A stretch of 64,000 nucleotides of DNA, from NCBI GenBank assembly GCA_001600095.1, contig BCIX01000001.1, positions 6,535,198 to 6,599,197 on the forward strand, given 5' to 3'. The stretch is from Bullera alba (taxonomy: Eukaryota; Basidiomycota; Tremellomycetes; Tremellales; Bulleraceae). Under the pieces are notes generated by a model, which was not told where the DNA came from, did no database searches, and saw only the letters and a list, made by a program, of their open reading frames with translations. Made by a program: the position numbers and the translations under genes. Of the stretch, positions 45,122-56,339 are shown one piece after another. Each line of letters starts with the position of its first letter. The stretch's first letter is position 1.

Positions 45122-45926
45122 CTATGCAAGATGGGGCAACTCCACAGAGTCCTCTTCGCCCAATGCCTGTCCCAACGCCGTCTCGAGTTCCCTGAGCAGG
45201 CTCTCTGCAAAACCGTGCGGTCAATTTTTGTGTCAAGTCTTCACTGGCCTGAACACACCCACCTGCTTGGGACAGTGCTTCCTTGTATTCCGCGTTGGCC
45301 GCGTCCATGTCTGCTTGCAGTTCCTCTATTCTTTGAGCCTATACACTGGATAAGAGGATGCTGCTAGTGGTCAGCAGCAGACGGCTCACTCTGAGATGGC
45401 TATGCCCTTTCTTTGGCAACGCCTCGATTAACTTCTCTACATCTTTCGCTCTTTTTACTATATCTGCGACAAAAGTGTCTACGGCGGCTACAGGCAGGCT
45501 CAGCAATGGATCAGCGATGGATGAGTGGACTCTTGGCTCACCCTTGTAGTCTGACCGGGAGGCGGATTGCTCGCTGCTGAGTGTGGCTGGGATCGTCTTG
45601 GAGACTTGGGCAAATTCAGTCTTAGTAGTGATGTATTCAATGGAAGTGTGGGTGATGATCAAGAGCTGTCATGGTGTGAGTTTACTCTTCAATTGGTTTC
45701 CTGACCCAGTATACAGAAGCGTTGTGGCTGGGTGAAGGAGGGATTGGCTCACATCTAAGATAGCATCTTGCAGCTAGCACGAGGTCAGCTCGAATCCCTG
45801 GCGAATTGCCCCAGCCACTCACCTGGGTAATCCTGTCCTGGAAGGCCAAATGAACCTGAATCAGCTCCGCCTGACTGACAGACACGACCCACTCACCATG
45901 TCAGTGGAAAGCTCCTCGCTGAGCAT
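45122..45926 (-). CDS. MED21: Mediator subunit 21 (MED21/SRB7)
   Basis: Middle-module subunit of Mediator, bridging activators and RNA polymerase II; it forms a helical hinge with Med7. Six exons join in phase to 166 residues: MLSEELSTDM, DRITQ (15 nt, 45823-45837), LQDAILD (21 nt, 45753-45773), LLIITHTSIEYITTKTEFAQ onward, AQRIEELQADMDAANAEYKE, and ESLLRELETALGQALG to PHLA. Family hallmarks are the start MxxxxDRITQLQDAI and the central VADIVKRAKDVEKLIEALP helix, followed by the C-terminal coiled coil. The two tiny exons are both needed to rebuild the conserved N-terminus. Length is close to animal Med21 and slightly longer than yeast Srb7, because of the loop around ASRSDYKGEPRVHSS. Confidence 0.94.
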
Positions 45927-46274
45927 TGCTGCCGCCCAGGTTCATCGCACGGTTCGGGGTGTGAGGTGCATGGGTGGGCGGATGACCTGATCGCTCAAGG
46001 GATATTGATCAGCTTCACATGTCGGCCAGAAGATAGCTTGCGAATGGTCTGCGACTCACGCTCGAGGGATGGACAGATGGAGGAGAGTAAGATCAGATAA
46101 AACACGACATGAGTTTTTGGAGTCTCTGAAACTGTCAACACGAATTGCATCACCGACGCGTTGCTCCATACCGTATCCTTCTCTGCGTTCGGCATCGCTC
46201 TGATCTACTGGTCGACGCTACGGGTTCATTGACATCACAAGGGCTCAGCCTGAGTGGATCAATGGCACCTCACA
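45927..46274. promoter_or_regulatory. Divergent promoter region, MED21 / BUB2
   Basis: 348 bp between divergent start codons. No distinctive element seen beyond ordinary composition. Confidence 0.4.
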
Positions 46275-47747
46275 ATGGACTCGATTCAAGTACAGATACA
46301 GCCCTCGTCGCAAGGTCGATCGCGATCCGCACATAAAGCCTCCAACACCGTTCGACCCACTCGAGACTTTCTCCAGCTATCATCCCGGTACAAGACCTAC
46401 GAAGAGCTCAAGAAGAAACAGGCCAAAGTCGCAGGAAGGATATTGACCTATGGCCTAGTCGACGAGGTCAGCATGCGGAGATGGACGAAGATGCGAGCGT
46501 GAGCTGATTGTGATGGGTAGGAGGGGAAACCCCCGGCGAGACCATTATTATGGAAAACGATGCTGGGCGTGTTGGATTTGGAGGTGAATAGATATTTGGA
46601 ATGGGTGAAGAAAGGCCCTAGCGAGTTCAGCGAGAAGAGTGAGTATAGCCATGATCCCAAGTCTGGTGACAGATCAGGAGGAAAACGCTGAGCTGTGACT
46701 TTAGTCAAGAACGACACGTTTAGGACCATGGCCACGGATACCCAATTCAAAGGCAAAGTCAAAGAGGAGATGTTGATCATACTCCTCGAAGCATTCGTGT
46801 GGAAGAGCCATGGTGAGTGGAGCTGAAGGCGAAGGAGTCATGCCTGACATTTTGCAGACAGACAAGACGGCGAGATGGAGTTCACCTATGTTCAGGGTGA
46901 GCTCGATGATGCTGTCTCTGGGTCAGAGGCTCATCCCAAGCGTAGGCATGAATGTTCTCGCTGCGCCATTCCTATACGCCATGCCGACTCAGGTAGAGGC
47001 CTTCGCCTGCTTCTCAACGTTTATCGAGGAGCAGTGCCCCTTATACGTCCAACCCACGCTCGTGGGCGTCCACCGGGGTCTTGAAGTGGGTCAACGTCCC
47101 GTTCCCACCATTTCATTCAGGTATGTGCAAACAAACGCTGACTAGAGACCATCCCCAATAGCTGCTAGATCGATGCTTGGAGGTCATAGATCCAAAGATG
47201 TTCCATCATCTCAAGAGCAAACACCTCAAAGCGCAATTATACGCATTGCCCTGTGAGCTCATTTCCACAGAACTCCAATTCAACTGCTGATACACCCCAT
47301 TCTCAGCCGTGATGACATTCTGCGCTGCCACGCCACCTCTAGAAGAGGTCCTAAAGCTCTGGGAGTGGGTCACAGAACCCTGGTCAAATCAGACATCACT
47401 GACCATCGGTGTAGCTTCTTGTTCTGCCACGGAGCGCATCTGAATATCCTCTTTGTCATCGCACAAATGGACCTTTGCAGTCAGGACATCATGAACAGTC
47501 CATCGTGAGTCCCTTATGACGCTATCTGATAGCTGGTCAGGCTGATAGTGCGACGATCAGACCGATGAAAGTCCTACGTACGCTGCCGCCTCTTAATGCC
47601 GAAAGCATCATAGCTCGCACAATGATCATCATCGGAAAAGTACCCGCGGATCTGTATGAGGAATTGATAGAACACCCTTATAAGCCACTTGACAATCGCC
47701 GGTCTTCCTCATCGTCTGGTTCGTCGATATCCAGTCGAGGGTGGTAG
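46275..47747 (+). CDS. BUB2: BUB2/Cdc16 TBC-domain GTPase-activating protein
   Basis: With its Bfa1/Byr4 partner it switches off the Tem1/Spg1 GTPase at the spindle pole, restraining mitotic exit or septation. Starting MDSIQVQIQPSSQGRSR at the ATG at 46275, about eight exons give roughly 330 residues. The family order is clear: FLQLSSRYKTYEELKKKQAK, LLWKTMLGVLDLEVNRYLEW, EKIKNDTFRTMATDTQF, EEMLIILLEAFVWKSH, FTYVQGMNVLAAPFLYAMP, VQPTLVGVHRGLELLDRCLE, PPLEEVLKLWDFLF, then RTLPPLNAESIIARTMIIIG. Both TBC catalytic fingers are present, Arg in IKNDTFR and Gln in YVQGMN. The tail is Ser-rich (NRRSSSSSGSSISSRGW). Short length and lack of extra domains fit Bub2 rather than other TBC proteins. Confidence 0.93.
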
Positions 47748-48035
47748 CGGGCTCAGGAACTGAGGGCTTGGGGCGGATCATCAGAGTGAGACTGAAGAGA
47801 GGGCTAGGACGTGATGTAAAGTGGGACAGGAGTGATATGGTACCGATCTTATACGCCTTTAACGCACTTGACGACCATCATGCAACGATCACGATCCACG
47901 TTCGCCAGATTCATCATGAACCTAGTACTAGTAAGAGCTGCAATCTTCTCGTTCATTATGATGCACGTACGCAAACTCATTATTGGTCGTATAGTCGTCA
48001 AATCGTCACAACTCGTTATTGATCCTCATCCTGCC

Positions 48036-51000
48036 CTAGATCTTCCCTCCCATGTTCCTCAGAGTGACCTTGCCTACTGGCCTTTTGACAGGGGTTTCAC
48101 CGCCTACCGCCCCTCCATCCCTATACGCAGTCCACAACCCCGCCACTCCTGAGACTTCACTCCCACTCGGTCCCACCACACCCCCGTCCTCCGCTTTGGC
48201 GAGCGGCGGCCTCGGTTTTCGGGGTACCGTGCCCCTCACCGAAGTCACACTTGCGGCGGTATTGGCATTCAGAGCCATCCCACTTCGAGCCGTTCTGATC
48301 GATGCTATAGAAGCAGTGTTGGACAAACGGGGAGTCTGCCCCTTGGGCTCGGTGACGACTTTGGTAGACGAGTTCCAGGCGGGTCGAGGTATGTTGACGT
48401 TACCGACAATCCTGTCGTTTGGACTCAAGGGTCTCGTCGTCTGATTTTGAGCCGATTTGCCATTGACAGTCGCGAAACCCGAGTTGGCGGGATGAAGCGA
48501 CTGGCGCGCCATGGCAGGTGGGAGGGACGTCCTAGTCCTGGAAGCAGGTCTTGTAGTACCCGTGGGTGAATCAGGACCGTGATCCAGATCGGGGGACCGA
48601 AGTCGATGGGCAAATTTGTCTTTCTGGAATTTGGCACTATGACTATTGTTGGATTGCCCAACGCCTGCGGTTGTCCCAGATCCTGTGATGGAAGGACCGG
48701 CGGATACGCGCCTCTGTGGCCAAGGTCCAGATGTCTTGCGATCACCAAGTATGCCTGTTTGAGCGGTAAGTGTGGGAATGCCACCAGCAGGTCGGACTTT
48801 TCGTTCAGTCGGCTTGATCTGATCCGCCCCCTTGAACGCGAAAGACATGACGGATCGCCCATCGGAAACGACCGTGTCGGTGTCTACGTCTTGTTGACGG
48901 GATCGGGGAGTACGCTGAGGAGACGGTCCGCCATCACCTTTCAGAGGCACGCTGTGGGTCTTCCGTGGCGTCACTGGAGAGTCGGAAGGCTGGAGCGGCG
49001 TGGATGATGCGGATGTACTGGGTCGTGCGGCTTTTGTAGGTGTCGCATTGGCGTCTTTGGTGTCAGGCTTGGATCGTGCCTCGGAAATGCTATCGCAGTG
49101 TCAGTATCTGATGCCATCACTACCAGTCACAACAGGCTCACTCTTCCATCCTCAGACTGTCGGAGCATCGGGTCAGCGCACAGTCGACATCAAATTCAGT
49201 CACTTACAGTGCTTCTGTACTACCCGTCTTCGGTCTCAAGTGCCATTCGTGAACTTTGACAAACTATTGAACTGTAATCAGCATCTTCGAGCAAGAATAG
49301 CCAATCAAGACCCACCTTGTATAGGTTCCTGGCCCGCACGGATCCACCTCTCCGCGTTGAGGTCGAGACTCTCCTTGAAGACCTATCCGGTACTGACTCA
49401 TTCTTTTCGGTCGTCGACTTGAGCGTAGAGACTGGCAGATGGGTGACTCCAGTTCGTTCACATAGAAGTGAAACGTCAGAGAAGCGACTGAACCATGTGC
49501 GGTTAGAGGCGACCAACATTGTAATACCTAGCTCCACTCACATGACCCAGTAGTCCACTGCCTCGCCGTGACCTTTGAGTATCTCGCTGAGGCGTTTGAG
49601 AGACTTGCGGTTCTTCGTTGCGTCTTTCGGTACGGCAAATTGTCCATCGGGTTGCGCCTGTTGGATCTCGCTTACAAGCAGCCGTGTGGCTTTGGGTGCC
49701 ATGAGCAACTGAATTGAAGTCAGCGCCATAGTTCCGATTTATACCTGGTCATGGCACAAGTTCGATCCAACCTACCTTGTCCTTGTCCAATCCGTCAATC
49801 CGGGCCCAGACATCTCGCGTCTTCTCACGTTCCTCCGAGCTAGCCTTTTCATCCTCGATCGTCCTGACAATCTCCTCCACCTCGTCGACCATATTCAGCG
49901 TCGCCTCGTACTCCTTGAGACTGGGGTCCGTATTGAAAAGGAGGTTCTGGAATAGGAGCGGATACTTGAGTAACCGCTGGAATGGCTTGGATAGGGAGAT
50001 GACCAAGCCCGATTCCCCTCGTTCTGCCGCCACTTCCTCCAGCGCCATCAAGGCTTTACCCAATCTGCCTAGGTCTGTGTCCTCCATCCGTTTGGATGAG
50101 CGTTTGTTCCCCGTGGCATGGCAGGCAGAGTAGGTCTGCAGGGCTTCGTCGACTTGACTCAGTGCGCTCTCCAAGTGGAGGATATACGTGGCGTACTCTC
50201 GCAAGATGTATGACTGAAAGTACGTGTCAGTCAATATCGGACATGAGAGAACGGCAAGGAGGCACGTCACTTACGTGAGCGGTGAATACGTCCGCTAGAG
50301 ACCTGACCAGTGGGTATTGATTCTCGTATCGCTTCCTCAGCGCTGCGGCCAGTTTTAGATGTCCTTCCAGTATCCCTCCTGCCAGGACAACCAGCACTTT
50401 TTCCAGATCCTCGGGGAGTTGGGCATCTTTGCCGGCAGCGACGTTCCCGCTCATACTTCTCACCGAGGAAGTACTGCTTCCCGAAGGATGCCTCGTCTCG
50501 TGTGGATTTCCCCGTCCAAATCTCCCAAACTGTGAAGTTCCCGGATGATATGACATCCTGTTCTTCTGTCCACTCGCGACTTTCTGATCAAGAGTTCCAT
50601 TTGATGAATTCTTTGCGGGCGGCGGCAGAGAGTGATGCTTTCCGGATGGCCCTCCTCGTCCATGACTGATACTGCTCATACTGGCTTTCCTGGCATTGTT
50701 GTCCAGAGCACGGCTGGGTTCGCCCGGACGTCCGCTCGTCAAGGCGTTATAGGCATTCATTCGGGGATTGCTCGCTGGGGTCGACATACTGCTTGGAGAC
50801 ATCGAGGCGTACTTTGCCGCTATAGGCAAAAAGTCCGGATTTTCCACCGGCGACCCAGGTGTGGAGTTCAGTGAGGGAGATAGTGTACGAGCCAGAGTGG
50901 CACTCGGGTCAAAAAGATTTAGAGAGGGTGATGTCGCAGAGGGAGGCAGGAGACGGCGACAAAATGTCTCGTTGAGCTTGATTAGCTCCTGGACATATCT

Positions 51001-51930
51001 ATCCAAGAGGTGAGCGGTGAATACACGGCTGACGGACCTAAAGCCTCGAGGCATCACTCACCTCTCCTCGCTACTGACAATCTCCCAAAGTACCTCCTGT
51101 CTGGTTCTCTCCCTTGGACCAAGATTGGCAATGAGATCATCTTCAGCCATCTCGCTCCAACTGTTCGGAGGAGGAAGGTAGCTTTGCGAGCTTGCCCCTC
51201 CTGACGACTCTTCCGATGGCGTGGGTGACATTATACTTGGGTGATGCAGGCCGTTTGGAGCACTGGGATTTGGCAATGGCGGCAAAGACGGTTTCCTCGT
51301 GATTATAGGTTTCGGCAGCTCCTTCGTTGACTGCCTCGATGAAGTACGGGACTGAGGTAGGGGTCGGCCGCGAATATCCTTGGTTGGTGATGTGCCGGAT
51401 CTAGCGGGCTGGTTGTACGATGTCGATGTCGACCGGTCCTTCTCCCGTTCCGATATCGTTGGTCCGGGCAATAGTGCGGTATCATCCAGAACTAGGGATG
51501 TTGTTGGAGTGGGTATAGGTGATCTGAATGTGACCTTCTTGACACCTGTCACGCCATCCTCTTCTGTTTCAGAAAATTTGATCCCTCTTATAGTGTCGTC
51601 TCCGGTATGCGGCTCTCCATGAGAAGCGTCAGACGAAGAGGATGCCGATGAGCGCCGTTCTCCACCCTCTCCGGGATCTCTATACCCCTCATGTATCGAG
51701 TGCGGACGTGTTGAGCTTGAAGATGAGGAGGACGACTGCGAGTGAAGAGCCGCTATAGGCGTGGACGAACGGTCGATTGACGATGTGGTGGAGTACGATG
51801 ACGACCGGTGGGTATGGGTAGAGGGTGCCGTGGTCGTAGAGCTCTCGTTGATCTTGTCCAGAGACGCGGAAGATGGCCTTGAGGAAGGAGGCGTATCGCG
51901 ATGCCGGAGTCGAGAGAACAGTGACTTCAT
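48036..51930 (-). CDS. Rho guanine-nucleotide exchange factor (DH-PH)
   Basis: Activates a Rho/Cdc42-type GTPase at the cortex. The ATG at 51930 (MKSLFSRLRHRDTPPSSRPS) is chosen because the frame upstream has no other ATG. A disordered Ser-rich N-terminus of about 250 residues precedes the DH domain, which begins ERTRQEVLWEIVSSEERYVQ. After the first helix (ELIKLNETFCRRLL) about 170 disordered residues are inserted. The domain then resumes (EKVLVVLAGGILEGHLKLAA, YENQYPLVRSLADVFTAH, REYATYILHLESALSQVDEA, ISLSKPFQRLLKYPLLFQNL). A PH-like region follows (FSDVSLLCERTGVTHLPVST, YKVGLDWLF), then a basic Ser/Pro/Arg-rich tail of about 300 residues ending TLRNMGGKI. At least six introns. The specific GTPase cannot be told. 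Confidence 0.88.
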
Positions 51931-52373
51931 CGTGGAGGCGATGTCTGTATATCGACCGGGCTGATGGCGATCACCAAGTGATGGGTACGGTGTCGAGAGG
52001 TCGATCAACTGTCTTCGTAGTCGAGCGGCCAGTCGAGATCAACACGAGAGTATGGTCCTGGCTTGACAGGGTGCTTTCCGCACCGTATCAAGAAGTCGCT
52101 GCCGGGCGTCGGGCGCTACGATCAGGATGCCTCGTGTGGTATGTTGTGCTGCCGGTCTTTCCGTCCCCTTTCGCTCGCAGACGGTTCGGCGGCGGACGAT
52201 GCCAACGACGTCGAGGTATAGGGTATCGATAGCGAGTCCTACTCGTACAGCAACCAAAACTTTGACTGGCCTGTCAAGTAATGGATGTATCAACGTATCA
52301 AGGCGACCTTGAATCTTGCCAAATGCCATCAAGGCCGATCAGGGAGTGAGGGCGTTGGAAACGCGGGGTAAGA
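51931..52373. promoter_or_regulatory. RhoGEF upstream region
   Basis: 443 bp upstream of the RhoGEF start with no coding evidence beyond a short open extension of the RhoGEF frame. No specific element recognised. Confidence 0.35.
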
Positions 52374-52856
52374 TCATCCAGTGTGGCATGTCAAATCGCG
52401 CTGCTCGATCACTACGAACAGTCTTTCGGGCTTCGTAACATACATACATTGGTCCTTGGTCATCTCCGAGTCGCTCTGCATCTTCATGGATCCTCTACTT
52501 TGAGCTCGCAACTCATGCTGCTCATCCTCGCACAGATCTTCCTCGCTGAAATCTCCCTGCAGTGGTGGGCTCAAACATGAAACGCGCTCAGGACACAAAC
52601 ATTCCGGGCGGGCGGGTGGCATGCCGTCATCGCTCTGCAGCAGCTCTCCCACGGTCAGAGGGGATCTCTCTTTGTAAGCTTGATTTGATCCCGCTTCCCG
52701 CAAGTGGAAAGCAAAGTCGGCGAATGCCGGGTGACGCACTGGGCGTGTGGGCGCAGCATGACCGATTGGGAAGGTGCGAGCTCTCAATGTCCTGCAAGGT
52801 ATGCTGCTTGAATGGAATGCGCTTCTGCTCTTGACTTGACCATCTCTCTTGTGCAT
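52374..52856 (-). CDS. Possible small protein-coding gene
   Basis: An uninterrupted minus-strand frame from the ATG at 52856 (MHKRDGQVKSRSAFHSSS) runs 160 residues to 52374. The second half is acidic and reads like protein (KERSPLTVGELLQSDDGMPP, LQGDFSEEDLCEDEQHELRA, KPERLFVVIEQRDLTCHTG). No domain, signal or intron support is seen, and I do not recognise it. A chance open frame in the 1.4-kb interval remains possible. Confidence 0.33.
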   Translation of the reverse strand: MHKRDGQVKSRSAFHSSSIPCRTLRARTFPIGHAAPTRPVRHPAFADFAFHLREAGSNQAYKERSPLTVGELLQSDDGMPPARPECLCPERVSCLSPPLQGDFSEEDLCEDEQHELRAQSRGSMKMQSDSEMTKDQCMYVTKPERLFVVIEQRDLTCHTG

Positions 52857-53377
52857 AGGATAGCAGGACAATTCGACCACTCGACACCGGCCAACACACT
52901 CTTTAGACCGATTGATCATCAACGGCCCGGACAGCGGAGTAATTCAACCCAAATACCAACCCCCGTTCATTCCCCGTTCAACCCGCACTCGCACGGCACA
53001 AAACGTACGTCATGCGTCGAGGCCGATAACGATCAGAACAGCTTTTGCGTGTTCTGCTCTACACAGCACAGGACGTTGGCTGATCTCTTCGTCTGCCTTT
53101 ACAGTGTCTCGACATTGGAATATAGACTGGGAATAGAGGACAACGTCGACCTTTGATCCAGCAGACGAGCGAAATCAGACACCGCATATCGCTGTACACG
53201 ACTCGAAGATAGACCGCACTCGCAAGCCGTCGGGGGATACTCTCATCCAGGAGTAGCGCTTGGATAAGGTGCTTCAATCTTTCAGTGACACATCAATCGA
53301 CAACGTCCCGCACAAGGAATCACCAATTGTCAGTAGAAATCCAATCACCTAGCTTGACAGGAGTTTGAAGCCGCAGA
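52857..53377. promoter_or_regulatory. Upstream region of the 53378 gene
   Basis: 521 bp with a C/A-rich stretch (accaacccccgttcattccccgtt at about 52956-52979 in outline) but no recognised element or gene. Confidence 0.35.
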
Positions 53378-55652
53378 ATGGCCATCCTCAGCTCGAGGCC
53401 GTCCAGATCGTATGCCACTGTGGACCATAATCCAGAAGGGATGGCTCCGGTTGGAAGCGCTCCATACACACGGAAAGATGGGTTCAAGACGTATCGTCCA
53501 TGTGAGTTGAGATTCGGGCAGGAGTTCATGAATCCACCTACCCAGCTGACCACTTCTCACTCTCACTTAGCTCTTGCCGAAACCCATCTAAAGCGTTCAG
53601 CCTACGACTCGAATCCAGACGCTACTTTCTCTCCTTTACCGCCCTCGTTCAACTTGACCCGCAGTCAACGGAAAGACCAAGCCATTGCCGGGCAAAGGGC
53701 AGAGTTGGATCATATCCTACAACCAGAGTACAAGCTGGAAGATGGTGCTTCTGTACATTCAACCACCGCTGGTCCGTCCAGATCTCGGACAGCAGGCGGC
53801 TTGACGAGTCATTCTGTCCTCGCGGACCGGAAAGGCAAATCTAGAGCTGCGGCGGGGTTGGCACTCCGGTCATCGCCCAGTATGAACAGCTTCAAAGCGG
53901 TGCCAAACTCTGCCAACAGCCATGCTAGTGGAAACGGGGGTAGATCAAGCGTGGGGATCTACGTCGATGCCGATGGCAAAGTTCACGACACGGAATTTGA
54001 TCCTTTTGCCGGTGTCTCGGAGATGTCAAGGAAGAAGTCTAGACGGAGAAGTGCTTTTGGCACGGATCGGCGGAAGGGCAGTGGGTCCAGCTCTTCGGGC
54101 AGTTCGATATCCGGAAGCGAGAAGAGCCTCGGGGCCAGGAACTCGTCACCGAGGAAAAGCATGGACGGCGGTGGGGACGAAGATGAGATCAGGCGGAGGT
54201 TGGAGTTGGAAAGAAGGAGGCTGGATGAGGTGTCTGGTTTGGCTGCGGCGAGGAGGAAGTCGATGTTGTCGGACAGGGGATCGATCAGAGACGGTGTAGG
54301 AAACGGCAAGACCTCCCCTTCGATCCGGTCCAGTGATGATGGGTTTTCCTCGGCACAGTCGCATTTGGACAGAGCCGGAAGATCGAGATCGCAACAGGGC
54401 TACTACGTCCCCAGTCCCCTTTCCCCGACCTTCTCCGCCCAGAATCAGCTTCAAGCACGCGGAGGCCAATCGCTCCGCGCAACGGCGTCATCTGCTGCTT
54501 TGACATCAGCTGCCTCGATCAACGACATAATCGAGGAGTCACCTCAAAAAACGACCGAGCGGACCAACGGACACACGTCAATCCATCGACACCAGTCGCA
54601 TCAGCACATCAAGGAGAAGACACCGGTCTCAATCTCCGTCACCGGGGACAAGATCAAAGTGACGGGTTTCGATGCTCCCGTCTCTCATCCTGATCCATCG
54701 ACTGGAGCACCAAACAGGGCCACCTCGCCTCGAGCGGCTGACACACCAAACGGACTGTCTAATCACTTCGAGACACTCCGCATCCCTGCCAGCGCAGCCG
54801 ACTACAGGTCGTCTCGTGGATCGACAGACTCTGCGCGTCCGCCCAAGCCGGCGGAAAGGCCAAGAGAAGACACTTTCCCGGAGACGCCAGCTCAAATCAA
54901 GAAGCGAGAAGAGCGGGAGAGGGAGAGGAGGTATCAAGGCGTTCGAGCGGGTGCTGGTGGTTCGCATCGAATCACGAGCGGTACTCCCGGTCGACATCTC
55001 GGAGTCGACACGCAATTGAGCAATTCGAGATCCGGCAGTGGAAGAATTCTCCCCGAGATTGAGATTGTCGAGGATGACGACCCGAGGATCGTCTTCCCAG
55101 ATCACGGAAAGGCAACCAGAGTCCAGACAAAGCATGGACAAGCGGATCACGTCATCAAAGGTCCATTCTCGATGGCATTGCAAGCTCAGGCTGGACCTTC
55201 GTCGTCGTCTGCTATTGGAGTAGGATACCCTGGGGACGGTTCTGGCAAGAGGTACAGCTCGGACGTGTACTCGACTCGAAGCGCTGGCGGTATGGGTGCT
55301 GGTTCGGGCAAACCAGCCAGCATTGCTCCGAGCACAATTATCGACAGTGGAGCAGGCGGATATCTCCCGTCGAGATGGGCGAGCGGAGATAGAGAGCTGC
55401 GGACGACGGAAGACGCAAAGGAGAAGTACAGGCCAAGAGAGTGGGGAGGCAAGACTGGCGATCTAGGCGGAAAGCCAGAAGAGTGGAAGTGAGTTTACGC
55501 CTCCCTGTCATTGTTGTGATCGACGCTGATCACGTCTTCCTAGGCCAACCACCAAGGACGCGCTGAAACGCAACTGGAAGGATCTAGCCACCAACGCGAG
55601 GTTCTCGATGTTCAGAGCGAAGAAGGCGCTGTCTCGAAAGGCAGAGTTGTAA
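53378..55652 (+). CDS. Large disordered Ser/Arg-rich protein of unknown function
   Basis: Three exons (53378-53501, 53571-55488, 55544-55652) close in phase to 716 residues. The first intron is 69 nt, divisible by three and free of stops, so its retention would leave the frame open, but its gtgagt...cttag ends are typical. The protein starts MAILSSRPSRSYATVDHNPE. It is Ser/Gly/Arg-rich throughout with short charged helices (DEDEIRRRLELERRRLDEVS, PAQIKKREERERERRYQGVR). The conserved-looking C-terminus KDALKRNWKDLATNARFSMF then RAKKALSRKAEL is an amphipathic basic helix that could bind membrane or nucleic acid. No known domain; I do not recognise the family. Confidence 0.72.
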
Positions 55653-56339
55653 AAGAGCCACCAAGAGGGGCAATCGGTCAGGTGGCTACACTGTCACGAT
55701 TGCGCTCAGACGAACTGAGCTATCCAAGCCCAGTGTATAAGGAGTACATCAGCCGGTAGTTGTACGATGTTTGTATCATTGTACCGTATGTCACACGACA
55801 GCAAAGTGGCTATGCATTTCTGTTGATATCGATGGACTGAATGAAAGGAGCAGGTGATAGGTGGTGAGTGGTGGTGACAGCGATGACATCAGTTTGGGCT
55901 TGGTGTACGGAATCAAATTACGCTGGGTGCAAGTGGATCTGCCACGTGGCTTCAGGCGTGAGACGAGAGGGAGCGCACGGGAGACGTCTGTTTTCCTTTG
56001 GGTTGGCGCCAAGTGAGGGCAGACTTGGCGACTTGGCATTTCCACTGGGCACTTGATTGGCTTGGTATCGTACCTCGTCCTCGGCATTGACATCCTCCTC
56101 TTCAACAACTCGAGTCCACGTCTTTCATTCTCACCACTCTAATCGTCGTCTTCATCGCTCAACAACACGTCGACAACGACACATCAATCAACGCTCGTCA
56201 GTATCGCCCTCCACCGCTTCAGGGAGACTGCGGACACCCCGAGAATAACCAAATCGAGCATTACACATCCTTTCTCTTTGCTCGACAATTGGAGAGAACT
56301 GAAGAGAACAAACCCACCTCAATCATCATCAACGCAACG
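55653..56339. promoter_or_regulatory. RIM101 promoter and leader
   Basis: 687 bp upstream of the RIM101 ATG. It holds three perfect PacC/Rim101 consensus sites listed separately. A C/A/T-rich leader (cgtcgtcttcatcgctcaac at about 56146-56165) lies next to the ATG. Confidence 0.55.
56008..56037. promoter_or_regulatory. Cluster of three GCCAAG (Rim101/PacC) sites
   Basis: GCCAAG at 56008-56013 (+) and its complement CTTGGC at 56024-56029 and 56032-56037. The first and second are inverted and the second and third are direct, 8 bp apart. GCCARG is the established PacC recognition core. They sit about 303-332 bp before the RIM101 ATG, suggesting autoregulation; binding itself is inference. Confidence 0.6.

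Noticed and set aside
13464..51930. Possibility of a chromatin gene cluster with shared function
   Set aside because: The chromatin genes belong to different complexes, are separated by unrelated genes and lie on both strands; chance proximity is enough.
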